A stretch of 25,184 nt of DNA from Candidatus Neomicrothrix sp. UBA6944. GTDB lineage: Bacteria; Actinomycetota; Acidimicrobiia; Acidimicrobiales; Poriferisodalaceae. Under the pieces are notes generated by a model. It made no database searches, was not told the DNA's origin, and was given only the letters and a program-made list of their open reading frames with translations. The DNA lies in contig DJZU01000059.1 in NCBI GenBank assembly GCA_002448715.1, positions 89,555 through 114,738 of the forward strand, in the 5' to 3' direction. Both the position numbers and the translations under genes were made by a program. Position 1 is the first letter of the stretch; every line of letters begins with the position of its first letter. Shown one piece after another: positions 1-8,338 of this stretch.

Positions 1-1
1 A

Positions 2-502
2 ACGATCGGGTTAGGGGATGCACCATGGAAAGACGAATTCTCTTTACCAAGCGATCGGACAGCTGTTCCTGAGGCCCAGGAGCAACCCTTTCTAGGACTG
101 AACGAGATCCCGGCAGATCTCGATTATCCAGCGATGTCGGTACCTCTAAGAGCAGAGGATGCGAGAACTTGGATGCGGGAAAGGATTCATGACAACGACG
201 CAATGTGGAGCGACGGAGATCAACCTGTAACCCACCCTTCGTGGTTATTGGGTCAAATGACCCCACTCATAAGGCACTCATACCGGATGCCCGCGGGTGT
301 CCACGCATCTGGCCGGGTTCAACATCTGCATGCTTTCCGAGCCAATGGTGATGTGACCGTGGCCGGAAGGTGGGGTGCTGTCGAGGTTAAAAAAGGAAAA
401 CCTTGGTCGACAACGGACGCGGTGTTCATCGACGCCCACGGGACAGAAGTTGCGCTCGTTCGACAGGTAGCTGTGATCCTCCCCAGACTTACTGAGAAGT
501 GA
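2..502 (+). CDS. MaoC/hotdog-fold-like protein, 3' part (5' end outside window)
   Basis: The reading frame is open from the left edge of the window (first full codon at base 2) to a TGA at 500-502, so the gene is partial. An internal ATG at 134 is probably not the start. The C-terminal half has the pattern of a hotdog domain: a proline-introduced helix (HPSWLLGQMTPLIRHSY), then alternating strands with a Gly-Arg-Val strand and a final VALVRQVAVIL strand. Proteins of this kind act as (R)-hydratases or thioesterases on acyl-CoA. No catalytic motif can be assigned in the visible part. The next gene, an acyl-CoA carboxylase, begins 65 bases downstream on the same strand, so the two may form an operon in acyl-CoA metabolism. 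The fold assignment rests on pattern recognition only. Confidence 0.6.
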   Translation, partial: TIGLGDAPWKDEFSLPSDRTAVPEAQEQPFLGLNEIPADLDYPAMSVPLRAEDARTWMRERIHDNDAMWSDGDQPVTHPSWLLGQMTPLIRHSYRMPAGVHASGRVQHLHAFRANGDVTVAGRWGAVEVKKGKPWSTTDAVFIDAHGTEVALVRQVAVILPRLTEK

Positions 503-567
503 GCAGGAACAACAGGGCGTAGATGTTGTAGAACGGGCATGGAAAACCGTCTCTTGAGAGGGATCAG

Positions 568-3500
568 ATGCCTGTAGAAAAGCTGCTCATCGCCAATCGC
601 GGCGAGATCGCAATACGAATAGCTCGAGCCGCTGAGGAACTTGGCATTCCGAGCGTGGCAATATACAGCACCGATGATCATTCTTCGTTGCACACGCAAA
701 TGGCTTCAGAATCACATGGATTGGAAGGGTCTGGAGTAGCCGCTTACCTGAATATTGAGCACATTGTTGATACTGCGATAGCTACTGGATGCGATGCAGT
801 GCACCCTGGCTACGGATTCCTCGCCGAGAACGCCGACTTCGCTGCCGCTTTGGAAAACGCAGAACTCACTTTCGTGGGTCCATCAGCACGCCAATTGGCG
901 TTGTTCGGCGACAAAGTTTCAGCTCGAGAACTTGCAGCCCAACTAGAAGTTCCACTGGTTCCGGCTACAGCTGGTTCGGCCAGCGTGGAGGACGTTGAGG
1001 CTTTCTTAGAAGAACATAAAGCGATCATGATCAAGGCCGTCGCCGGCGGCGGCGGCAGAGGCATGCGCGAGGTTCGTCTGGGCGACGATGTGGCAACACT
1101 TTTTGAGCGATGCCAAAGCGAGGCGCTATCTGCTTTCGGGGTCGGTGATGTCTACGCCGAACGGCTCATAGAAAATGCTCGACATATAGAAGTGCAGATC
1201 ATCGGAGATGGCGCCAACATCGCTCATGTAGGTGAACGAGAGTGCACGCTTCAACGACAGAACCAAAAAATCGTAGAGATCGCACCTTCTCCTTCTATTG
1301 ACGCTTCTCTTCGTACCTTGTTGACCAAAGCAGCTACGAAGATGGCGTCCGAGGTTGATTACCGAAGTCTCGGAACTTGGGAGTTTCTGGTCGATGCAAA
1401 CGACTTTTCTACCGTTGCCTTTATTGAGACGAACGCTCGGCTTCAGGTGGAACACACCGTTACTGAGGAGATCACAGGAATCGATTTGGTTCGTAGCCAA
1501 TTGGCGATAGCTGGAGGGTCCTCCCTCGCTGATTTGAATCTTCAACAAGAAGAACTGCCTTCCGCTCGCGGGTTCGCAATCCAATGCAGAGTGAATACTG
1601 AAACCATGACGGAAGAAGGCCTAGCGCGACCTGGTGGCGGAACTATGTCAGCCTACGAACCACCTAGTGGGCCTGGGATCAGGGTGGACTCTTACGGGTA
1701 CCAGGGCTATGCGACCAACCCCAACTTCGATTCATTGATCGCGAAAGTGATCGGTTACTCCCCCACTAGCAACTACGAGGATGCCGTCCGAAGGACAAAA
1801 CGGGCGTTGAGGGAATTCCGTATCGAGGGAGTTCCTACCAACATCACGTACTTGCTTGCTTTACTCGATCAACCAGCGGTGCAATCCAACCAAGTTACGA
1901 CTCGCTTTATCACCGACTTCGCTTCAGAACTTGCTGAGGCGGCAAAGCATATTTCATTAAAAAGCGCTCCCGAAGCGCAACCGACTGCGGCAACAATCTC
2001 TCTGGCGGGCGCGCAAGTAAGCGACGACCCCTTAGCTGTTCTCCAGCACGGCGATATCGACGGCAGGGAGATTCCAGCAGCGGCGGACAATGACCACAAT
2101 GCGGGCGCAGCGAGCGTCGAAGGGACACGAGCAGTGGACGCTCCCTTGCAGGGAACAATAATCTCTATTGACGTGGCTGTAGGCGACGAAGTCGCTGAAG
2201 GTCAGCCTGTCGCAGTGATGGAAGCGATGAAAATGGAGCACGTCATCGCTTCCACAGTGACTGGAATTGTTCATTCTCTTGGGGTGGCCCAAGGCGACAC
2301 CATCTACGAGGGACATCCGCTGCTGTACATTGAGGAAGCCGATGTGGAAATTGAGAGAGGCGAAACTGAATCTCAGATCGACCTCGATTTCATCAGGCCC
2401 GATTTGCAAGAGGTTTTTGATCGCCACCACAAGGGCACGGACGAAGCTAAGCCTGTAGCGGTTGAGAAACGGCACGGGCGAGGGCATCGCACAGCAAGAG
2501 AAAACCTTTCGATGCTGGTAGATGAGGGCACTTTCGTCGAGTACGGGCCACTAATGGTCGCTGCTCAAAGAAGACGCAGAAGCCTGGAGGACCTCATCGA
2601 CAACACACAAGGTGACGGTATGGTCGCCGGAATCGGCAGTGTGAATGGCGACTTGTTTGATGAAGCAACGGCTCAAACAATGGTGATGTCCTACGACTAC
2701 ATGGTTTTGGCCGGCACTCAGGGTCTACAAAATCATCGCAAGAAGGATCGACTTTTTGAAATTGCTGAACACAACAAACTTCCCACCGTGTTGCTTGCCG
2801 AAGGTGGGGGCGGGCGACCGGGTGATACCGACACCATGGGCGGCGCCGGACTGGACTGCTGGGCGTTCACTTTCTTTGCAAGACTCTCCGGGTTGGTTCC
2901 ATTAGTAGGGGTGACAAACGGACGCTGCTTTGCCGGGAACGCCGTCCTGCTCGGCTGCTGCGATGTGATCATCGCTACTGAAGGGTCGAATATCGGAATT
3001 GGGGGCCCAGCGATGATCGAGGGTGGCGGTCTCGGCGTGTTTCGTCCAGAAGAAGTAGGTCCCGTCGATGTGCAATACCCAAACGGTGTTATCGACATCT
3101 TGGTCAAAGACGAAGAGGAAGCTATGGAGACGGCTAAACACTACCTGTCGTACTTCCAGGGACCGGTTGATGACTGGGAGGCCCCCGATCAGCGACTGTT
3201 GAGGCATGTTGTACCGGAGAATCGTCTCCGCGCTTATGACGTGCGCGAGGTAATCGAGACTATGTGCGATATCGACTCAGTCCTGGAACTCCGAAAGGGG
3301 TGGGGACCTGGTTGCGTGACGGCTCTAGCACGTGTTGAGGGTCACCCAATTGGGATAATTGCTAACAACAACCATCATTTGGGTGGAGCGATTGACGCCG
3401 ACGTTGGAGATAAGGGCAGCAGATTTATGCAACTGTGCGACGCCCACGATATCCCGCTGGTCTTTTTGTGCGACACCCCCGGGATCATGGTTGGACCTCA

Positions 3501-3948
3501 AGCTGAATATGAGGCCACGGTTCGCCACGCTGGCAGGATGTTCGTGACTTCCGCCAGCGTGACTGTGCCTTTCATGACGGTGGTACTGCGCAAGGGATAC
3601 GGTCTCGGAGCCCAAGCAATGGCCGGAGGCAGTTTCAAGGCGCCGGTCTTTTGCGTTTCGTGGCCCACGGGCGAGTTCGGAGGAATGGGTCTTGAGGGGT
3701 TTGTTAAACTTGGGTACCGCAAAGAACTCGAGTCGATAGAAGACCCTGAGGAACGAATCGCCTACTACGAAGAGATGGTGGCGAAACTATACGAAAACGG
3801 CAAGGCAGTCAGCACCGCGACGTTCTTCGAGTTAGATGACGTTATTGATCCTGCGGAAACACGCACCTGGATTTCCATGGCATTGAAATCGGCTCCAGAG
3901 CCGGTGGCTAGGCACGGGAAGAAACGTCCAATGGTTGACACGTGGTAA
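568..3948 (+). CDS. Single-chain acyl-CoA carboxylase (biotin carboxylase-BCCP-carboxyltransferase)
   Basis: This 1126-residue protein holds all parts of a biotin-dependent acyl-CoA carboxylase. Residues 1-450 are biotin carboxylase, with N-terminal LLIANRGEIAIRI, the ATP-grasp glycine loop at K156-M166 (AVAGGGGRGM) and the catalytic segment E287-T-N-A-R291 with E295-H296, equivalent to E. coli AccC E288/N290/R292. Residues 450-525 are an Ala/Asp-rich linker. A biotinyl domain follows at about 525-590, with the EAMKM motif and biotinylated K555. A two-part carboxyltransferase fills about 632-1110, with a glycine-rich GGGGRPGDT segment, NNNHHLGG near 933-940 and CDTPG. Fused architectures are known in actinobacterial long-chain acyl-CoA carboxylases, which use ATP and bicarbonate. 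The substrate cannot be read from sequence. ATG 568 has a GAGAGGG ribosome site. Confidence is high for the enzyme class and low for the substrate. Confidence 0.93.
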   Translation: MPVEKLLIANRGEIAIRIARAAEELGIPSVAIYSTDDHSSLHTQMASESHGLEGSGVAAYLNIEHIVDTAIATGCDAVHPGYGFLAENADFAAALENAELTFVGPSARQLALFGDKVSARELAAQLEVPLVPATAGSASVEDVEAFLEEHKAIMIKAVAGGGGRGMREVRLGDDVATLFERCQSEALSAFGVGDVYAERLIENARHIEVQIIGDGANIAHVGERECTLQRQNQKIVEIAPSPSIDASLRTLLTKAATKMASEVDYRSLGTWEFLVDANDFSTVAFIETNARLQVEHTVTEEITGIDLVRSQLAIAGGSSLADLNLQQEELPSARGFAIQCRVNTETMTEEGLARPGGGTMSAYEPPSGPGIRVDSYGYQGYATNPNFDSLIAKVIGYSPTSNYEDAVRRTKRALREFRIEGVPTNITYLLALLDQPAVQSNQVTTRFITDFASELAEAAKHISLKSAPEAQPTAATISLAGAQVSDDPLAVLQHGDIDGREIPAAADNDHNAGAASVEGTRAVDAPLQGTIISIDVAVGDEVAEGQPVAVMEAMKMEHVIASTVTGIVHSLGVAQGDTIYEGHPLLYIEEADVEIERGETESQIDLDFIRPDLQEVFDRHHKGTDEAKPVAVEKRHGRGHRTARENLSMLVDEGTFVEYGPLMVAAQRRRRSLEDLIDNTQGDGMVAGIGSVNGDLFDEATAQTMVMSYDYMVLAGTQGLQNHRKKDRLFEIAEHNKLPTVLLAEGGGGRPGDTDTMGGAGLDCWAFTFFARLSGLVPLVGVTNGRCFAGNAVLLGCCDVIIATEGSNIGIGGPAMIEGGGLGVFRPEEVGPVDVQYPNGVIDILVKDEEEAMETAKHYLSYFQGPVDDWEAPDQRLLRHVVPENRLRAYDVREVIETMCDIDSVLELRKGWGPGCVTALARVEGHPIGIIANNNHHLGGAIDADVGDKGSRFMQLCDAHDIPLVFLCDTPGIMVGPQAEYEATVRHAGRMFVTSASVTVPFMTVVLRKGYGLGAQAMAGGSFKAPVFCVSWPTGEFGGMGLEGFVKLGYRKELESIEDPEERIAYYEEMVAKLYENGKAVSTATFFELDDVIDPAETRTWISMALKSAPEPVARHGKKRPMVDTW

Positions 3949-3975
3949 CTGTGTAATCCTCTTTCGCCGCTTGCG

Positions 3976-3990
3976 ACTCGAGGGTCGAGT
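3976..3990 (+). terminator. Short hairpin between convergent genes
   Basis: A perfect 6-bp inverted repeat, ACTCGA and TCGAGT around a GGG loop, lies 28 bases after the carboxylase stop and just before the stop of the opposing CaiB gene. It could terminate transcription in either direction. There is no clean T-run, only TTGCTATT, so the assignment is weak. Confidence 0.3.
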
Positions 3991-3993
3991 TTG

Positions 3994-6429
3994 CTATTCG
4001 AGTAACTCAGCTACTGCAAGTTCAGCTATTCGGTCAGCGTCATACCCAAGGCACTCGGTGAGTATCTCAAATGTGTGCTCGCCAAACGTTGGACCCGAAT
4101 GAGTTATTTGGGCGGGGGTTCGCGACATATGGAACCGGGTTCCATCAACGAAGAATGGTTCATGAGTCGCGTGTATAACTTCTTCAAATAAACCTCGATG
4201 CATCATCTGAGGGTCGACACTCAGTTCGGGCGAATTTTGAACTATGTGGGCTGGGACGCCTAAAGCCTGGAGTCTTTCCATTAGTTCGACTCCGTCGGCT
4301 TGCGCTGTCCAGGAGGAGATAAGTGAATCAAGTTCGTCGTGCCGATTGTGACGTTCGTCTAATGGCAGGTCCGCTAAGTCATCCCGCTTTATTTCTTTCG
4401 CCAACTGCGCCCACTGGTCGTCGTCTTTGCAGCTAATAGCAATCCAACTGTCTTGCCCTGACGTGGGATACCCGCCTTGGGGGGCGAACACCCGATCCCT
4501 ATTTCCGTTTCTTTCCCAGATGTTCCCATTGATGGAGTATTCAAGAAGGGCAGGCGACATTAAATGCAGAGCCGATTCAGCTTGGGATAGATCGATGTAC
4601 TGACCTTGACCTGTTCGCCTTTTATGTTCCAAAGCACCCATGACAGATGCGACAAGCCAGCGGGGGGCTGTGTAGTCGGTGTAAGCACTGAAAGGTCCAC
4701 ACGGCGCTCGGTCGGTCCATCCAACTGGATAGAAGAAACCCGAAATTGCGGCGGCCATTGTGCCGAATCCAGCCAGCATTGCCAACGGTCCAGTCTGGCC
4801 CATGAGACAGCTCGATGCCATGATTACTTCTGGCTTTCGTTTTGCTACTTGGGCGTAGTCGAGACCCCAAGATGCCATGGCTTTGGGGGAAAAGGACTCC
4901 AGAATAACGTCCGCCCAGTCGATGAGATCCCAGACCACGTCGATTGCTTCTGGCTTGGAAAGATCCAACGCAAGACCGCGTTTACCGGCGTTCATGTTGT
5001 GGAAAATGCCTGACTTGTCAGGATCCGCTTCGCCGCCGGGGAAAGGTTCCAGGGTTCGGACAGCGTCAATTTTGTTTGCAGACTCGACGCGAATGATTTC
5101 CGCCCCGTAATCAGCCAACACCCGGGAAGCTGCCGGACCCGCCATAGCCCACATCAAGTCCAGTACTTTGACGCCTTTAAGCGGGAGGTCTTTGGAAGCG
5201 ACAGGTTCTTTAATCGCAACGGAAGGAGAGCGTTGCGGTTCGTTCAGTATTTCGTCCGTGTGTTCTCCGAGCTTGGGTGGCGGGCTCAACTGCTGTAGCG
5301 GCGTGACATCGAATTTGGCGAACGCTCCTGGATAGTCAACGACCGTGCCATCTTCATGTTCAACGCTTTCCCAGTACCCGCGAAAATCGAGTTGTTCGCT
5401 ATTCACTACCTCTTCGGTAGTAGTAATCGGCGTAATCAAGAGGCGTCTTTTCATAGCAGCCTCGAGCAACTCCGCTTTGGTCTTGGTAGCGAAGAAATCG
5501 CCGAGTACTGCTTTCACCCTTTCGTATTCCTCTGTTGGTTCTCGACCATCGAGGAGCATCATGGCGTAGTCAAGCCAGTCCTTGTCTCGGGTCGCTTCAT
5601 CACAAAATCCTTCTTCATGGACCCAATTCATCAAGTTTTGAGTGAAGTAAGAAAACGCTGCACCGAACAAGAAACTTACTGACGCGTAGCCATCTAGGCA
5701 CGGCCACATAAGTTGGACGCGTGTGCTTCCCAGATAAGCGCCGCCTGCGACACGGGTCGGCACCGATGCGTTCAACGGCGTTGCTAGAGACATCGATTGG
5801 GTGCACTGGTTCATTGAGTGTTGGGCAGAAATATCGATGTGCTGTCCCAGCCCGGAAGTTGTTTGCCGTTCAAATAAGGCGATCAGAGCAGCTCCTGCGG
5901 CCTCAGAAGCGGCGTTGCCAAATGCTTGAGGCATGGTGCCACCCGCTCGTAACGGGGCTCTGTCTTCGTCGCCTGTCAGTACCATGTTGCCGGCGGCAGC
6001 TTGGATCGTTAAATCGCTATACGCCCAACCAGCTTTTGGCCCATCGGTGCCATGGGGAGTTATCGACACGTTGATCAGGTACGAATTAAGTTCTGCGATT
6101 TGTTCGCGTCCAAGACCCATCGAGTCCATAACCCCATGATCAAAAGATTCGAAGAGAATGTCGGAGCTGCTAATTAACGCTTTGAGGTTGTTGAGATCTT
6201 CCTCAGTAGCTAAATCCAGCACCACACTTTTCTTGCCCCTGTTATATGCCCAATGGTGCAGGGAGTGCTCGCCATCATTTACATCGTCGGCGAAGGGACC
6301 CAGTTGTCGAGCGCTCGACCCCGATGGCGGTTCGATAGCTATGACCTCTGCTCCCATTTGCGCCAGAATGAAGGCGGCTAGATGGCCGCGTTCGTCGGTC
6401 AGATCCAAAACTCTGTATTCGCTGAGCAT
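3994..6429 (-). CDS. Tandem-domain CaiB/BaiF (family III) CoA-transferase
   Basis: The protein has two full CaiB/BaiF domains in one chain of about 811 residues, roughly twice the usual 400. The N-terminal domain (about 1-395) starts with YRVLDLTD and keeps the expected catalytic aspartate in AYSDLTIQAAAG (D139 from the chosen start). The C-terminal domain (about 415-811) begins LKGVKVLDLMWAMAGP. At the equivalent place it reads GFGTMAAAISG, so glycine replaces Asp. Family III enzymes move CoA between carboxylic acids through an aspartyl-CoA mixed anhydride, so only the first half looks able to do classical chemistry. The ATG at 6427-6429 is preferred because GGGGGA lies 5 bases upstream. An in-frame ATG 16 codons earlier lacks family similarity. 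The gene diverges from the NodB-fold genes. The substrates are unknown. Confidence 0.88.
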   Translation of the reverse strand: MLSEYRVLDLTDERGHLAAFILAQMGAEVIAIEPPSGSSARQLGPFADDVNDGEHSLHHWAYNRGKKSVVLDLATEEDLNNLKALISSSDILFESFDHGVMDSMGLGREQIAELNSYLINVSITPHGTDGPKAGWAYSDLTIQAAAGNMVLTGDEDRAPLRAGGTMPQAFGNAASEAAGAALIALFERQTTSGLGQHIDISAQHSMNQCTQSMSLATPLNASVPTRVAGGAYLGSTRVQLMWPCLDGYASVSFLFGAAFSYFTQNLMNWVHEEGFCDEATRDKDWLDYAMMLLDGREPTEEYERVKAVLGDFFATKTKAELLEAAMKRRLLITPITTTEEVVNSEQLDFRGYWESVEHEDGTVVDYPGAFAKFDVTPLQQLSPPPKLGEHTDEILNEPQRSPSVAIKEPVASKDLPLKGVKVLDLMWAMAGPAASRVLADYGAEIIRVESANKIDAVRTLEPFPGGEADPDKSGIFHNMNAGKRGLALDLSKPEAIDVVWDLIDWADVILESFSPKAMASWGLDYAQVAKRKPEVIMASSCLMGQTGPLAMLAGFGTMAAAISGFFYPVGWTDRAPCGPFSAYTDYTAPRWLVASVMGALEHKRRTGQGQYIDLSQAESALHLMSPALLEYSINGNIWERNGNRDRVFAPQGGYPTSGQDSWIAISCKDDDQWAQLAKEIKRDDLADLPLDERHNRHDELDSLISSWTAQADGVELMERLQALGVPAHIVQNSPELSVDPQMMHRGLFEEVIHATHEPFFVDGTRFHMSRTPAQITHSGPTFGEHTFEILTECLGYDADRIAELAVAELLE

Positions 6430-6495
6430 CAATCCCCCACTTGAACTGCAATTGGTTGCCTGCGACCATAGCCCCACTCAAGCAACCATTCTGAC

Positions 6496-6501
6496 TACGG
6501 T
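6496..6501 (+). promoter_or_regulatory. Putative -10 box of a leaderless promoter
   Basis: TACGGT ends exactly 6 bases before the ATG at 6508, and no ribosome site is visible. The same spacing recurs at other starts in this window, so transcription probably begins at or next to the start codon. Confidence 0.45.
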
Positions 6502-6507
6502 GCTGAT

Positions 6508-7431
6508 ATGGCTTTACCTCCACATCGCGTTGACTACCTGCCAATGGCGGATCGTCCGAGTATTGCCTGGCCCAATGGGGCCAGGGTTGCTCTGTGGATA
6601 GCTCCAAATGTTGAACACTACGAGTATTTGCCGCCTCGGGACCCAGCAAGAAATCCGTGGCCTAGATCACCACATCCAGATGTGCAGGGCTATTCACATA
6701 GGGATTACGGGAACCGAGTCGGCTTCTGGCGAATGTTAGACGTACTTGACCAATATGACGTGACCTGCACTGCTTCCACCAACCTGGCAGTTTTTGAGCA
6801 CTATCCAGATATCGGCAAAGCGATGGCAGATCGTGGTTGGGAGATCATGAGCCACGGCATTTACAACACAAGATATTTGTCGTCTCTAAGTGAGAAAGAA
6901 GAGCGGGACTTTTATGTTGATTGCGTCGAAACGCTTCGACGGCACACCGGTCAACAACTTCGCGGCATGTTGGGTCCCGCTGTGAGCAACACGATTCGCA
7001 CCCCTGATCTGATGTCAGATGCAGGTCTTACCTACCACGCCGATTGGCTCCACGATGACCAGCCCATACCCATCCGAGTAGAAAAAGGTCGTCTCGTTTC
7101 AGTTCCTTACAGCATCGAGCTAAACGATGTTCCCGTATTTCTGAATCATTACGACACCGAAGACTTTGTCGCAATGGTCAAAGCGCAGTTCGACACTCTC
7201 TACGCAGAGGGGGCTACCTCGGGAAGGGTGATGGCCTTGGCACTTCATCCCTACTTGATGGGGATGCCGCACAGAATCGAAGGCTTAGAAGAGATCTTGG
7301 ATTATTTGTTGGGGCACGACCTTGTGTGGCAAACAACAGCATCGGAGATAGCGGAATATTTCCTAGATCACCACTACGACGACTTTGTCGCACATGCCGC
7401 ATCGATCAACGAGGCGACAGATGCCCGCTGA
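6508..7431 (+). CDS. PuuE-like polysaccharide deacetylase/allantoinase family protein
   Basis: This 307-residue NodB-fold protein resembles the PuuE allantoinase branch more than classic chitin deacetylases. Motif 1 is VEHYEY (about 35-40), not the metal-binding TFDDG. It is followed by HRDYGNRVGFWRML (about 64-77), a PuuE-type signature, and by a lone EIMSHG motif (H116) instead of the HxxxH pair. The later LALHPYLMG segment matches the C-terminal His motif of the fold. PuuE-type enzymes hydrolyse C-N bonds in cyclic ureides or amides without the classical metal site. The real substrate here is unknown. The start is supported by a TACGGT box 6 bases upstream. An alternative ATG lies 12 codons in. 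The next gene, a paralogue, overlaps its 3' end, which suggests co-translation. Confidence 0.78.
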   Translation: MALPPHRVDYLPMADRPSIAWPNGARVALWIAPNVEHYEYLPPRDPARNPWPRSPHPDVQGYSHRDYGNRVGFWRMLDVLDQYDVTCTASTNLAVFEHYPDIGKAMADRGWEIMSHGIYNTRYLSSLSEKEERDFYVDCVETLRRHTGQQLRGMLGPAVSNTIRTPDLMSDAGLTYHADWLHDDQPIPIRVEKGRLVSVPYSIELNDVPVFLNHYDTEDFVAMVKAQFDTLYAEGATSGRVMALALHPYLMGMPHRIEGLEEILDYLLGHDLVWQTTASEIAEYFLDHHYDDFVAHAASINEATDAR

Positions 7432-8338
7432 CCGTTCACTGGGCATGGATCACCCTCATTATGAGTATTCATCTCTGCCTCAAAGAACCGAACTGAGTTG
7501 GCCTACCGGAGATCCTCTCGCCTTAGGGGCATTGGTGTTACTGGAACACTACGAATGGGAGCCCCCTTCTGATGCGTACAGTTTGCGCAACCCAAGCGGT
7601 GGTTTATTCAAACTGCCAGCGCCGGACTATCTTCAACTAACGCATCGCGAATATGGTCATCGCGTCGGAATCTTCCGACTGCTCGACACCTTGGAACGGC
7701 ACGAGGTTCCAGTAACGGTCGCAGTCGACAAACTCACAGCTATGCACTACCCATGGCTCGTCGACCATCTGCAAAGTCGCTCATGTGAGCTCATAGGACA
7801 TGGAGTAGCCGCAAGCCAGCTAATCACTTCGAAAATGACCGAAGAGGTCGAAGTCGAAATGATCGAAGAATCATTGAGCTATTTGGAGCGCGTCTCTGGT
7901 CAACGTCCGCGAGGATGGTTTTCTCCCGAAGGAGTTGAGTCAAGTCGAACACCCACTCTGTTAGCAGCAGCCGGGGTGCATTACGTGTGTGATTGGCCCA
8001 ACGATGAGCAGCCCTACCAGATGACTACCCCAAGCGGTGAGCTAGTTTCTTTGCCCCTCTTCTTAGAAGTTGACGACGAGTTCGCTCTATGGCGACGCAG
8101 AGCAAGTCTTGGCAGTTGGGAGAAAATGATCGTTTCCGCTGCGCACCGCATGCATGCAGATGGCCAAACATCTGCTCGTCACCTCATGCTAACTCTTCGA
8201 CCTTGGCTCACAGGACAACCATTCCGAATCGGGGCCCTCAACCGAGCACTCTCATCTATTGCGAAACTTCAAAGCGTCTGGACAGCACGAGGCAGCGAAA
8301 TTGTTGACGCGTTCAAAGCAGTCGCTAACTCCGATTAG
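7421..8338 (+). CDS. Second PuuE-like polysaccharide deacetylase family protein
   Basis: This paralogue of the preceding gene has about 305 residues. It keeps the same landmarks: LLEHYEWEPP near 41-49, HREYGHRVGIFRLLDTLERH near 75-94, ELIGHG near 123-128 and a C-terminal LMLTLRPWLTGQPFRIG. In that last motif the first gene has His (LALHPYLMG) and this one has Arg (LTLRPWLTG), so one conserved position has changed. ATG 7421 is preferred because GAGGCG lies just upstream and the start overlaps the previous TGA by 11 bases, typical of translational coupling. An upstream in-frame ATG at 7385 would lie deep inside the previous gene. The two proteins may form a heteromer or act on successive substrates. 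This is inferred only from adjacency. Confidence 0.75.
   Translation: MPADRSLGMDHPHYEYSSLPQRTELSWPTGDPLALGALVLLEHYEWEPPSDAYSLRNPSGGLFKLPAPDYLQLTHREYGHRVGIFRLLDTLERHEVPVTVAVDKLTAMHYPWLVDHLQSRSCELIGHGVAASQLITSKMTEEVEVEMIEESLSYLERVSGQRPRGWFSPEGVESSRTPTLLAAAGVHYVCDWPNDEQPYQMTTPSGELVSLPLFLEVDDEFALWRRRASLGSWEKMIVSAAHRMHADGQTSARHLMLTLRPWLTGQPFRIGALNRALSSIAKLQSVWTARGSEIVDAFKAVANSD

Noticed and set aside
4606..5013. Long plus-strand frame opposite the tandem CaiB gene
   Set aside because: Antisense to a strongly conserved gene, with no family-like sequence and no promoter or ribosome signal.
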